This document shows, piece by piece, positions 1-10,000 of a stretch of DNA of 64,000 nucleotides. Source of the DNA: Desulfobacteraceae bacterium (GTDB taxonomy: Bacteria; Desulfobacterota; Desulfobacteria; Desulfobacterales; RPRI01). Both the position numbers and the translations under genes were made by a program. The notes beneath the pieces were generated by a model. The model had not been told where the DNA came from. It ran no database searches and worked only from the letters and a program-made list of their open reading frames with translations. The stretch lies in contig JAABQB010000005.1 of the NCBI GenBank assembly GCA_011391695.1, positions 1 to 64,000 on the forward strand, in the 5' to 3' direction. Position 1 is the first letter of the stretch. Every line of letters starts with the position of its first letter.

Positions 1-181
1 AAACAGCCAATTCAGCAGTCAGTCGTTCCTCAAGTTCCGTACCCCTCAGAGATAATGCGTTGAGTTTTTCCCGCAGAGCGATGTGACCCTGCTCCAGTTC
101 ATCAAAAAGCTTTTTGAATTCCGGATGGATGGCTGTGGTTATAGTTGGTAGGATTTTATTGTTATCTCTTTGATTTAGCAT
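1..181 (-). CDS. Partial hypothetical protein (N-terminus only, runs off window start)
   Basis: Minus-strand ATG at 181 opens a frame reading MLNQRDNNKILPTITTAIHPEFKKLFDELEQGHIALREKLNALSLRGTELEERLTAELAV with no stop to window edge; helical/coiled-coil-like. Confidence 0.4.
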   Translation of the reverse strand, partial: MLNQRDNNKILPTITTAIHPEFKKLFDELEQGHIALREKLNALSLRGTELEERLTAELAV

Positions 182-325
182 GGTTACAATCTGCTTACAC
201 TCGTGTATTGTCGAATAGCGATATCCTTCTGATTATCATTTTCATGCCAATTAAAGACCAATTTCAATGCAGGGTCTATATGCATATATAAGACACCAAG
301 TCAATTATTTATAATAAACGACTTT

Positions 326-718
326 ATGTCCCTTACAAATATGTTTGTCATAGGCTATTTGAGAAAAAACTGGAGACAGATGATGACAGGCATAAAAAAG
401 AAATTAGGGATGCGCTTGTTTCAATTGCGTAAAGATGCCGGGATAACTCAGGCGAAATTGGCGGCTGATACAAATCTCAGTATCGATTTGATCAGCCGCA
501 TAGAGAGAGGAGAAAGATCGCCATCCTTAGAAACTATAGAAAAGATTTCAAAAGCTCTGAATATCCGCCCGGCTGATTTGTTCAATTTTGACAACGAAGA
601 AATCAAGCTACAAGCGGAGTGCCCATTTGAAGTTATGGAGCTGTGGAGACTTTTGAAGGAAGGCAAGCCTCATCACGTCAAAAAAATCTGTCAGATTGCC
701 AAGATTGTTATAGGATGA
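326..718 (+). CDS. XRE-family helix-turn-helix transcriptional regulator (true start probably 380/383)
   Basis: LRKDAGITQAKLAADTNLSIDLISRIERGERSPSLETIEKISKALNI is a typical Cro/CI HTH. Confidence 0.85.
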   Translation: MSLTNMFVIGYLRKNWRQMMTGIKKKLGMRLFQLRKDAGITQAKLAADTNLSIDLISRIERGERSPSLETIEKISKALNIRPADLFNFDNEEIKLQAECPFEVMELWRLLKEGKPHHVKKICQIAKIVIG

Positions 719-941
719 TTGCGGCCTGCATATAATGTGATCCCTCCCGTCAGAATCTTCTATACACCCGATAGTCTCAATATATTATCCCCTTGACGTA
801 TAAAATCCTTCCTCATATAGTTCCATCATGAAACAACACTCTTATAAAAGACCGTTTTATTGCGTTTTTGAAATTGATGATATTTAGCAAGCCTCTCGGG
901 GCAGTTTATCAGAACATCATTCTCAAAAAATTCTATATTGT

Positions 942-971
942 TTGACAAGTTAATTTTTATGATAATATAAA
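942..971 (+). promoter_or_regulatory. Putative sigma-70 promoter for fmdB
   Basis: TTGACA (942-947), 18-nt spacer, TATAAA (966-971), upstream of the ORF at 1042. Confidence 0.5.
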
Positions 972-1041
972 GATAACTGATATTTTTAAGCGGAAAACAA
1001 GCTGACCCAACTCAATATAAACTTAATAACGGATTGATATT

Positions 1042-1287
1042 ATGCCAATATATGAATTTAAATGCTCGAAATGCTCTGAATTTTTTGAGCTGCTGTTAAT
1101 GAATAGTAATGAAGAAGAAGAGCTTAAATGCCCAAAATGTGGAAGCGATGCTTTTGAGCGGGTTATCAGCACAACCAATTTTGCAATGGGTGGCAGTTCC
1201 GGCAATAAACCATCTGTTAACTCTCAGACCAGATCATGTTCGAGCGGTTCCTGCACGACCTATGATATACCCGGACATTCCAGATAG
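1042..1287 (+). CDS. FmdB-family zinc-ribbon protein
   Basis: MPIYEFKCSKCSEFFELLL...LKCPKCGSDAFERVIS: two CxxC pairs typical of FmdB/CxxC_CxxC_SSSS proteins. Confidence 0.85.
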   Translation: MPIYEFKCSKCSEFFELLLMNSNEEEELKCPKCGSDAFERVISTTNFAMGGSSGNKPSVNSQTRSCSSGSCTTYDIPGHSR

Positions 1288-1393
1288 TTTCATTCTGTAA
1301 ATAGCCCTTTTGTGCAATCTATTTTAAAATCTACAGGATTTTTACGAGTCCATCTCTCTCTCCAGACCATAAAAGCATAATAAATCTGGTTTG

Positions 1394-1455
1394 TTGACAA
1401 TTATTCCTTCAGGCATTATTATTGTCAACGATATTAATAAGGATATCAATAAGGA
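1394..1455. promoter_or_regulatory. Putative operator upstream of fur-feoA fusion
   Basis: Inverted repeat TTGACAAT (1394-1401)/ATTGTCAA (1421-1428), followed by near-direct repeat GATATTAATAAG/GATATCAATAAG just before the start codon at 1462. Confidence 0.45.
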
Positions 1456-1461
1456 ACAGAC

Positions 1462-2145
1462 ATGAAACGGACTCATAACCAGGAAAAGAAACAATTCGAA
1501 AAACTTTTTAAGAAGGGTAATATCGATAACTTTGAAGACAGGTTCAAAGTCCTTGAGGCTTTTCTTCAAACAGAAAAGCACTTAACTTCTGCAGAGCTGA
1601 CACAAATTCTGAATGATAACGGATATAATCTGGATAATGAGTTTGTAAGAGATACTTTGAAACTGATGTGCAACTTTGGTTTTGCACGGAAAAACAAATT
1701 TGATAATGGCGTGGTTCGTTATGAACACTGGCATCTGGGGCAGCACCACGATCATATGATATGTATAAAATGCAAGAAAATCGTTGAGTTTGAAGAAGAT
1801 GCCATGGAAAATTTGCAGATCGATATCGCTTCAAAGCATGGGTTTCACCTGCTTCAGCATAAAATGGAACTATATGGAATTTGTTCCGAATGTTTGAAAG
1901 AAAGAGTGAGGCTTATGCCACTTTCAATGGCAAAGCAGGGCGAGCGGCTTGTTATCAGAGATATTATGGGCGGTTCCGGTGCCCGTATGCGCCTTTTAAG
2001 TATGGGAATCAGACCTGAAGACGAGATTGATGTTGTTACAAATTTCAGCAAGGGACAGGTTGTTATTGCCGTGCAATCAAGCAGATATGTAATCGGGCAG
2101 GGCCTTGCGCAAAAAATAATTGTTGAACCTGTTATTGAAGGCTGA
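1462..2145 (+). CDS. Fur-family regulator fused to a C-terminal FeoA (SH3-like) domain
   Basis: N-terminal Fur-like winged helix plus GQHHDHMICIKCKKIVEFEED and CSEC metal-site motifs; C-terminal PLSMAKQGERLVIRDIMGGSGARMRLLSMGIRPEDEIDVV is FeoA-like. Confidence 0.85.
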   Translation: MKRTHNQEKKQFEKLFKKGNIDNFEDRFKVLEAFLQTEKHLTSAELTQILNDNGYNLDNEFVRDTLKLMCNFGFARKNKFDNGVVRYEHWHLGQHHDHMICIKCKKIVEFEEDAMENLQIDIASKHGFHLLQHKMELYGICSECLKERVRLMPLSMAKQGERLVIRDIMGGSGARMRLLSMGIRPEDEIDVVTNFSKGQVVIAVQSSRYVIGQGLAQKIIVEPVIEG

Positions 2146-2157
2146 GGAGCGTTATTC

Positions 2158-2394
2158 ATGCTGCTGAGTGAATTGATGGAAGGTGAGACCGGGGTAATAG
2201 TACGGGTAGGCGGAAACGGCGCCTTACGCAGAAGAATTCTTGAAATGGGAATAGTGAAAGGCACCAAAATCTATATCGATAAGTACGCCCCGTTGAAAGA
2301 TCCGTTAGAACTGATTGTAAAAAATTATCATATTTCTCTCCGGGTTGAAGAGGCAGCGCAAATAACAGTAGAAAAACAGCAGCAACAGGACTGA
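2158..2394 (+). CDS. feoA: Ferrous iron transport protein A
   Basis: 78 aa, EGETGVIVRVGGNGALRRRILEMGIVKGTKI; immediately upstream of feoB. Confidence 0.85.
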   Translation: MLLSELMEGETGVIVRVGGNGALRRRILEMGIVKGTKIYIDKYAPLKDPLELIVKNYHISLRVEEAAQITVEKQQQQD

Positions 2395-2402
2395 ATTGCT
2401 CA

Positions 2403-4586
2403 ATGTCTGAAAGAAAAGCCATAACTATTGCGCTTGCCGGCAATCCCAACTCAGGTAAAACAACCATTTTCAACAACTTAACCGGCACAAGGCAGAAGGT
2501 GGGAAACTGGCCGGGTGTCACCGTGGAAAAAAAAGAAGGGCTTATCCAGAAGTTTGGGTACGATCTTAAAATCGTAGATCTTCCCGGAACATACAGCCTA
2601 ACCCCATATTCGATAGAAGAAATCGTAGCCAGAGACTTTGTGCTGGAAGAATACCCTGATGTTATCATTGATATTATAGACGCGTCCAACCTCGAAAGAA
2701 GCCTCTATCTTGCAACCCAGTTAAGGGAAATCGACAGCAAGGTGCTTTTTGCTCTTAACATGGCAGATCTTGCCAGTTCGCACGGAACTAAAATTGATGC
2801 CGAAAAACTTTCCGACCTTCTCGATGTGCCCGTTGCATTTACCGTGGGAAACAAGAATGTTGGAATGGATAACCTTTTGAAAGAAGCAATAAAACTTGCT
2901 GAATCGAATCCGGATAAAAGGGAAAACCGGAATGTGAAATACAGCAGGGATATCGAGAATGCTATTTCAAAAATTCAAGACCTTATTGAAGAAAAAGCAA
3001 AAGACCGGATTAACTACAAGAGCAGATGGACGGCAATAAAACTTCTTGAGGATGACAAGATTGTTAAAGAGCGCTTTGCCGAAAAAGCAGGAGCAGCCGG
3101 GGAAGAGATACTTGAAGAAACCGGAGTTCTTCGAAAATCCCTGTTGAATTCTTTTGATGAAGATCCTGAAATAGTGATGACTGATGACCGGTACGGGTTT
3201 ATTGCCGGCATCATCAAGGAAATACAGACAACAACGATAAAACAGCGGGTGGACGTTTCTCGCAATATCGATCTTGTTTTGACCAACCGTTTCATAGGTT
3301 TTCCGATTTTCATTTTCTTCATATGGGCCATGTTCCAGATGACTTTTACTCTCGGGGCATACCCGATGGATTGGATTCATAGCGGTGTAAATCTAATTTC
3401 TTCATTTGCAGGTAGCATTGTTCCAGAAAGTCTTTTTAAAGATTTGCTGATAAATGGAATTATCGGGGGGGTCGGAAGCGTAATAGTTTTTCTGCCGAAT
3501 ATCCTGATTCTTTTCTTCTGTATCGCCCTGTTCGAAGATACCGGATACATGGCAAGAGCGGCTTTTATCATGGACAAGATCATGCACCTTATAGGGCTTC
3601 ACGGAAAGTCGTTTATACCGATGCTGATGGGATTCGGATGTAATGTCCCGGCAATAATGGCAACAAGAACTTTAGAAAGCGAAAAAGACCGTATTCTTAC
3701 AATCCTGATTACTCCTTTCATGTCTTGTTCCGCCAAGCTTCCGGTTTATATCGTGCTTGCCGGCACATTTTTTGCCGCAAAAGCGGGCAATGTAATTTTC
3801 TCCTTATACCTTCTCGGGATTATTCTTTCCATAATATCCGGCAGGCTTTTCCGTTCAACTCTTCTCAAAGGCATTGATGCTCCTTTTGTAATGGAACTGC
3901 CTCCATACCGGGTCCCGATGTTAAGAAGCTTGATGATTCATATGTGGGACCGGAGCAAGATGTTTTTAAGAAAAATGGGGGGTATAATACTGGTGGGTTC
4001 GGTTATCGTGTGGGCACTTTCGGCTTTTCCCCGGCATGTAGAATATTCCGCAGATTATTCATCTGAAATTAACCGGGCAAATGAATCATTCAATATAAAA
4101 ATTGCCGCAGCCGATGAAAAAGATAAAGAGCCGTTAAAAAATGAAAGAATTGTTGCCATAACTGAAATAGAAAAATTAATGAGCGCGGAACAAACCGAAA
4201 AATCATACATGGGAAGAATAGGGAAAGGGATCTCTCCGTTTTTTGAACCGCTCGGTATCGACTGGCGGGGCAGCGTTTCGCTTTTAACCGGCTTTTTTGC
4301 CAAGGAAATAGTCGTAAGCACTTTAGGAGTGCTCTATTCAACCAAAAGCTCCGATGATAAAGACGCCTTAAAAAACGCACTGCGCTCCTCCGGCATGACT
4401 CCCCTTTCCGCTCTGTCCATGATGGTTTTTGTGCTTCTTTATCTGCCATGTCTGGCTACTATCGCAATGATAAGGAAGGAAACCGCCTCTTTCAAATGGA
4501 CTGCTTTCAGCATAATATACAGCACATCGGTTGCATGGATTGCGTCTTTTTGCGTCTATCAGGGAGGAAAACTGCTCGGCTATTAA
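2403..4586 (+). CDS. feoB: Ferrous iron transporter B (GTPase-permease)
   Basis: G1 GNPNSGKTTIFNNLTG, DLPGTYSL, NMAD; multiple TM segments with GFGCNVPAIMATRTLES. Confidence 0.97.
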   Translation: MSERKAITIALAGNPNSGKTTIFNNLTGTRQKVGNWPGVTVEKKEGLIQKFGYDLKIVDLPGTYSLTPYSIEEIVARDFVLEEYPDVIIDIIDASNLERSLYLATQLREIDSKVLFALNMADLASSHGTKIDAEKLSDLLDVPVAFTVGNKNVGMDNLLKEAIKLAESNPDKRENRNVKYSRDIENAISKIQDLIEEKAKDRINYKSRWTAIKLLEDDKIVKERFAEKAGAAGEEILEETGVLRKSLLNSFDEDPEIVMTDDRYGFIAGIIKEIQTTTIKQRVDVSRNIDLVLTNRFIGFPIFIFFIWAMFQMTFTLGAYPMDWIHSGVNLISSFAGSIVPESLFKDLLINGIIGGVGSVIVFLPNILILFFCIALFEDTGYMARAAFIMDKIMHLIGLHGKSFIPMLMGFGCNVPAIMATRTLESEKDRILTILITPFMSCSAKLPVYIVLAGTFFAAKAGNVIFSLYLLGIILSIISGRLFRSTLLKGIDAPFVMELPPYRVPMLRSLMIHMWDRSKMFLRKMGGIILVGSVIVWALSAFPRHVEYSADYSSEINRANESFNIKIAAADEKDKEPLKNERIVAITEIEKLMSAEQTEKSYMGRIGKGISPFFEPLGIDWRGSVSLLTGFFAKEIVVSTLGVLYSTKSSDDKDALKNALRSSGMTPLSALSMMVFVLLYLPCLATIAMIRKETASFKWTAFSIIYSTSVAWIASFCVYQGGKLLGY

Positions 4587-4681
4587 TAATCAGGGGTTGG
4601 GGGTTAGGGGCCAGGGTTCAGGGCTCGGAAACTCCTGGGCAGAGCCCGGAAGCTTCGCTCCTGCAACGAGGAACCAACGAA

Positions 4682-5611
4682 GTGTTTCAACCTGCCTACA
4701 TAGAAACCTATAAAAAAGGCCTGCTGAAGAAAAAGGCGGAACAGGCTCGAATAATTCTTGCCTCATGTGTCCTGTGCCCGAGGCAGTGCAAAGTTGACAG
4801 GCTTTCCGGCGAAACCGGAGTCTGTAAAACAGGTGCAAGGGCGATGGTGTCAAGTTACAATGCCCATTTTGGAGAAGAGGCTCCGCTTGTTGGAAAAAAC
4901 GGTTCCGGTACAATATTTTTTACCCATTGCAATCTTCTTTGCGTGTTTTGTCAGAACTACGACATAAGCCATGAACGATGCGGCGAAGAGGTTTCGGACG
5001 AGCAACTGGCCGGCATAATGCTTGCCCTTCAAAAAGCGGGCTGCCACAATATCAATTTTGTCACTCCATCCCATGTTGTGCCGCAGATTCTTTCCGCCCT
5101 CGAGATAGCAGTTGAAAAAGACCTTCATATTCCCCTTGTTTACAATACAGGAGGTTATGACAGGGTTGAAACACTGAAAATTCTTGATGGCGTTATTGAT
5201 ATCTATATGCCCGATTTCAAGTTCTGGGATCCGTATATTGCTGATAAAGCGTGTGACGCAAGAGACTATCCGGAGTTTGCCCGAAATGCTCTGGCCGAGA
5301 TGTTCAGGCAGGTTGGAGACCTTGTTGTGGACGAAAACGGAATTGCTCAGCGTGGCTTGCTGGTCCGGCATCTTGTAATGCCGAACGGGCATGCAGGAAC
5401 AAGAGAAGTAATGCGGTTTATTGCAGATAAAATATCAAAAAACACCTATGTAAATATCATGTTTCAGTACAGACCCTGCGGAAAAGCTCATCAGTTCAGG
5501 GCATTTTCCTCAAGACCGTCCGATGAAGATTTTGACGAAGCGGTTAAAGCGGCAAAAGAAGAAGGAATAACCCGCATAGATAAACCAAAGCGGGTCTTTA
5601 CTTTTCTATAA
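4682..5611 (+). CDS. Radical SAM protein, PflA-like activating enzyme family
   Basis: CNLLCVFCQNYDIS radical SAM CxxxCxxC motif, N-terminal CVLCPRQCKVDR. Listed ORF start (4448) overlaps feoB; GTG at 4682 in the same frame is more plausible. Confidence 0.8.
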   Translation: MFQPAYIETYKKGLLKKKAEQARIILASCVLCPRQCKVDRLSGETGVCKTGARAMVSSYNAHFGEEAPLVGKNGSGTIFFTHCNLLCVFCQNYDISHERCGEEVSDEQLAGIMLALQKAGCHNINFVTPSHVVPQILSALEIAVEKDLHIPLVYNTGGYDRVETLKILDGVIDIYMPDFKFWDPYIADKACDARDYPEFARNALAEMFRQVGDLVVDENGIAQRGLLVRHLVMPNGHAGTREVMRFIADKISKNTYVNIMFQYRPCGKAHQFRAFSSRPSDEDFDEAVKAAKEEGITRIDKPKRVFTFL

Positions 5612-5727
5612 CTGCCGCATTCGCTGTTTCGGTTCAAAAAAACCTTTATCCATACGCACATCAATATTATCTCTTGAACAAAATGGCATGCATGGTATAA
5701 AAAGGCATATTATCTGTGATTATATTT

Positions 5728-5906
5728 AGTTTCCATCCGGAAATGGCCCTTTTGTGCGATCTCGGTGTCAATCTGCGGGATTTCTTGTGCGACATACATC
5801 GCGTATGTCTCCGCGCAATCCCTTGATTTTCTTGAGCTTGCCCGAAATTGCCTATTTCCGAATCGGAAACTTGATTGTGTCTTATTTTTGTTTCCGGATG
5901 GACACT
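5728..5906. repeat. Intergenic palindromic repeat element
   Basis: Ends AGTTTCCATCCGGAAA (5728-5743) and TTTCCGGATGGACACT (5891-5906) are 15/16 inverted; internal hairpin GACATAC-atcgc-GTATGTC. Confidence 0.6.
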
Positions 5907-5957
5907 ATTTATTAAAAAATGTGAACTCTTATCAAGCAAACAAATACCGGAGAAACA

Positions 5958-6494
5958 ATGAAAACTGCATATCCAATACTTGATGCGGCGGATATAGAGC
6001 GCATCATTACCAGAATTACTCATGAAATTCTCGAGGTTCACAAGGGGGCTGACAATCTTTCTCTGATTGGAATTCAGACCCGCGGAGTTTTCCTTGCCAG
6101 ACGAATACAGTCTTTAATAAAAAATATTGAAGGGGTTGAAATACCGACCGGCATAATCGACATTACCCTGTACAGGGATGACTGGACAAGGATAAGCCAC
6201 CATCCCGTAGTTCAGGCAACCGATATTTTCTTTTCCATAGATGAAAAACAGCTTGTATTGGTTGATGATGTTCTGTTTACAGGAAGGACAATCAGGGCCG
6301 CTATGGATGCAATTATGGATTATGGAAGGCCTGACCGCATAGAGCTTGCGGTGCTTGTTGACAGAGGCCACAGGGAGCTTCCTATTCAGGCAAACTATGT
6401 CGGGAAACAGGTCACAACCCGGCGTCTTGAAACCGTTAACGTTCTGCTGTCCGAACATGACGGCACAGATGAAGTAGTCATAGAAAAAGGATAG
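5958..6494 (+). CDS. pyrR: Bifunctional pyr operon regulator / uracil phosphoribosyltransferase
   Basis: LVLVDDVLFTGRTIRAAMDAIMDYGRP PRPP-binding motif and overall PyrR-like sequence. Confidence 0.93.
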   Translation: MKTAYPILDAADIERIITRITHEILEVHKGADNLSLIGIQTRGVFLARRIQSLIKNIEGVEIPTGIIDITLYRDDWTRISHHPVVQATDIFFSIDEKQLVLVDDVLFTGRTIRAAMDAIMDYGRPDRIELAVLVDRGHRELPIQANYVGKQVTTRRLETVNVLLSEHDGTDEVVIEKG

Positions 6495-6497
6495 TTC

Positions 6498-7004
6498 ATG
6501 GGCTCAGATGACCATAAAAAAAATGCTCCTAAAAGAGTTAAAATAGGCGTTATTTCTGTTTCATCAACAAGGACGATATCAACAGATGAAAGCGGAAGCT
6601 GGATAAAAAAGAGTGTAATAAAGGAAGGTCATGAGGTAGTCTTCTATCAGGTGGTTCCTGATGACGTTTATAATATCACCGAGATTGTAAGGAGCGCTAT
6701 TTATGAGCAGGCTCCCCATGTTCTCTTATTAACTGGAGGAACCGGGATAAGCAGCAAAGATGTCACAATTGAAGCTGTGCGTCCCTTGTTTGAAAAAGAA
6801 CTTACTGCATTCGGTCCTCTTTTCACCCAGCTCAGTTTTGAAGAAATAGACTCAGCCGCCCTGCTGTCACGCGCTACAGCCGGGATTATAGGAAAAACAA
6901 TCGTTTTTTGCATGCCGGGAAGTCTGAATGCCTGCAAACTAGCCTGCAAGGTTTTGATCTTTCCGGAACTGGGGCATCTTGCCAGGCATATCACAGAGGG
7001 ATAA
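6498..7004 (+). CDS. moaB: Molybdenum cofactor biosynthesis protein B
   Basis: VLLLTGGTGISSKDVTIEAVRPLFEKEL and FCMPGSLNACKLA motifs of the MoaB/MogA family. Confidence 0.88.
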   Translation: MGSDDHKKNAPKRVKIGVISVSSTRTISTDESGSWIKKSVIKEGHEVVFYQVVPDDVYNITEIVRSAIYEQAPHVLLLTGGTGISSKDVTIEAVRPLFEKELTAFGPLFTQLSFEEIDSAALLSRATAGIIGKTIVFCMPGSLNACKLACKVLIFPELGHLARHITEG

Positions 7005-7011
7005 GTTTGTG

Positions 7012-10000
7012 ATGGAGAATTCAGTGCTTACATCCCAATCCCCTTCCCCGGGGACTAATATTCTTATGTTTTGCGGCGACACGCAGGTTTTCACTCTAAC
7101 GCTTTCTGCCATTATTAAAGGCAGCGCCTGGCTCCGGACAAATCTTGGCCGTGCAGGAACTTGCAGGAACGAAATCATAAGAGAAGTCCTTTATGATGAA
7201 CCCCTTCTTGGGAGAGACTGGTTTGACATTCCCATGAAAAAGGTTGATGAACTGACCTATCGAATTACAATCCCTCTTTGCGAAGTCGGCCATTTTGAAG
7301 CCAAATGCTTCTTTTTAAAAGAAGGTGATGTAAACCCCTTCTGGCCATCCGGATCTAATACCATAATCAATGTTGAACCGTCCGATACCTGTTGTGCCAA
7401 TATCATATACAATGCTTTCGTTCGACAGTTTGGACCCAATAAAGAAGGCAGGGGGCTTTCAAATCAGACAGAAGATAATTGGATACAAAACCTTGACGCA
7501 AAAGGGTATGCCGTAATTCCCCCATCAGGCACATTCCGCAATCTTATCCGGGAACTCGATTTTATTATAGGCAAACTGGGGTGCAGAATTATCCAGCTTC
7601 TTCCTGTCAACCCGACACCTACCACTTACGCCCGCATGGGCCGTTTTGGAAGTCCTTTTGCCGCCCTTGGCTTTACGGCCGTAGATCCGGCCCTTGCCGA
7701 ATTCGACATGCGGGCCACACCTCTTGAGCAATTCATTGAACTCGTGGATGCCGTCCATGAACGGAGTGCAAAAATCTTCATAGATATCGCTATTAATCAC
7801 ACTGGCTGGGGGGCCACCCTGCATGAAACTCATCCCGAATGGCTGATTCGCGGTGAGGATGGGCGCATCAAAGTTCCGGGCGCCTGGGGTGTGAGCTGGG
7901 AAGACCTTACAATGCTGGACTATTCCAAGAAGGAACTGTGGAAATACATGGCCGATGTCTTTCTGACATGGTGCCGCAGAGGTGTTGACGGGTTCCGCTG
8001 TGACGCAGGTTATATGATTCCGCTGCCTGCATGGCGCTTCATAATTTCTTCCGTAAGGGAACTGTTTCCCGATACTCTTTTTCTATTAGAGGGCCTGGGA
8101 GGGAAAATATCGGTCACCCGCGACCTTTTGAATACAGGAAATTTCAACTGGGCTTATTCGGAACTGTTTCAAAACTATGATCGCGGTCAGATAGAAAATT
8201 ATCTTCCCGGCGCAATTGATATTTCTGAAAAAGACGGTCTTCTTGTGAACTTTGCCGAAACACACGACAACAACAGGCTTGTTTCCCGCTCCAAAACCTA
8301 CGCCCGGATGCGGACAGCCCTGTGTTCTCTCTTCTCCCTGGAAGGAGCATATGGTTTTGCTAACGGCGTGGAGTGGTTCGCCACCGAAAAAATAGATGTT
8401 CACGGAGCATCTTCTCTTAACTGGGGAGCGGAAGATAATCTTGTTGAATACATAAAACGTCTTTCAGATATTCTTAAGATTCATCCGGCATTTTTTGATA
8501 AAACGGTTTTAAACCTGATTCAGAAGGACCACGGCAATCATATGGTGCTCCTTCGCAACAATATCCCTACAGGAAAAAAACTTCTTATAGTTGCGAATCT
8601 TGACGATAAGAATAAAACCCTTGCTGCCTGGGATACTCCAACGGCCGGTTTTAAAGGGAAAACATATTTTGATCTTATCACCTCTGACAAAATCAAGGTT
8701 GAATCTTCAGGCGCCGGCAGTTCCTGTTTTCTTGATCCGGGTCAAGTTGTCTGCCTCACGACTGACGAAAAAGACCTTGATCTTATAAATACTAAACCCG
8801 TAAAGGGCTTCTTTCCGCCTGAAAAAGTTACGCGCCAAAAAATGAGGGCAAAAGCCCTCGATGTTTTCAGGTTATATAACGGAAACAATGATATAGGCGA
8901 ATACGACCCCGACAAAGGGGCTGCATCCCTTGCAGATAGCCCTCTGGAGTTTTGCCGCAGCCGGAACCCGTTTGGCCATGAAACCCGCGTAATTGTCTGG
9001 AACTGGCCAATAGATCTCAAAAGAGAAGTGATGATACCTCCGAATCATTTTTTTATGATCCGCTCCAAAACACCTTTTTGCTCTCTTATTACAAACAGTG
9101 ACCATGTTATGTCACGGGAAGAAAGTCTTCCATGTTCTGACGGCTCTTTTTTTGCTCTTTTTTCTTCGATACAAATACCTTCCGAACATCATCGCCTGAC
9201 ACTTAAACTGACAGTTTATGAATCGGGAGAGACTAAACATGCCGAAGCTTCTATTCTTTTTCTCACAGAAGCAAAGGATATCAGGATAAAACAGGCTTTC
9301 AATCGTCAGGAATTACTGAGAAATTCGATTTCTTTTCTTGATACAAACGGCCGTGGCGGAATGTTACATATTCCTGTCTCATGGGGAACACTTAACAGCA
9401 AATATGATGCTCTTCTTGCGGCAAATACAAACACTGAACACCCTGCGGACCGGCTCGTGACTTTATCAAGGTGCCGGGCATGGGTTGTTTTTCAGGGTTT
9501 TTCACAGGATGTCTGCCTTGACTGCCTTGATTCTTTTGTGTTTGATTACAAAGACGGCGGGCTCTGGCATTTTCATATACCAACCGGCCAGGGAGAACAC
9601 ATATTTCTTGATATAAAAATTGGAATGGTAAAAGATGAAAATGCGGTTTGCCTGCGCTTTAACCGGTTATCTTCCGGAAACAAAGACAGGAAAATGCCCG
9701 ATAATAAGGAAATCAAGCTGATATTAAGGCCCGATATTGAATACCGCAGCTTTCATGAAACAACCAAAGCCTATCAGGGGCCGGAGCAATCCTGGCCGGG
9801 AGCTGTTTCTTTCAGATCAGACGGTTTTACATTTGCACCATCAGGTGAGCATAAACTTTCAGTCAATTTATCGAAAGGGTGCTTTGTTTCAGAACCCGAA
9901 TGGAAATATATGATACACAGGCCTCTCGAAGAAGAACGGGGTCTTGATCCCAACTCGGATATCTTTAGCCCGGGTTATTTCTATACCTTTTTAAAAGGGG

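Noticed and set aside
2156-2689. 177-aa minus-strand ORF overlapping fur-feoA/feoA/feoB
   Set aside because: Antisense shadow of well-supported coding sequence with low-quality protein composition; no RBS or family signal.
4448-4681. N-terminal extension of the radical SAM ORF
   Set aside because: Overlaps feoB by about 140 bp and translates the G-rich intergenic repeat; GTG at 4682 gives a family-consistent N-terminus.
4850-5392. 180-aa minus-strand ORF inside the radical SAM gene
   Set aside because: Fully antisense to a conserved protein; no recognisable domain.
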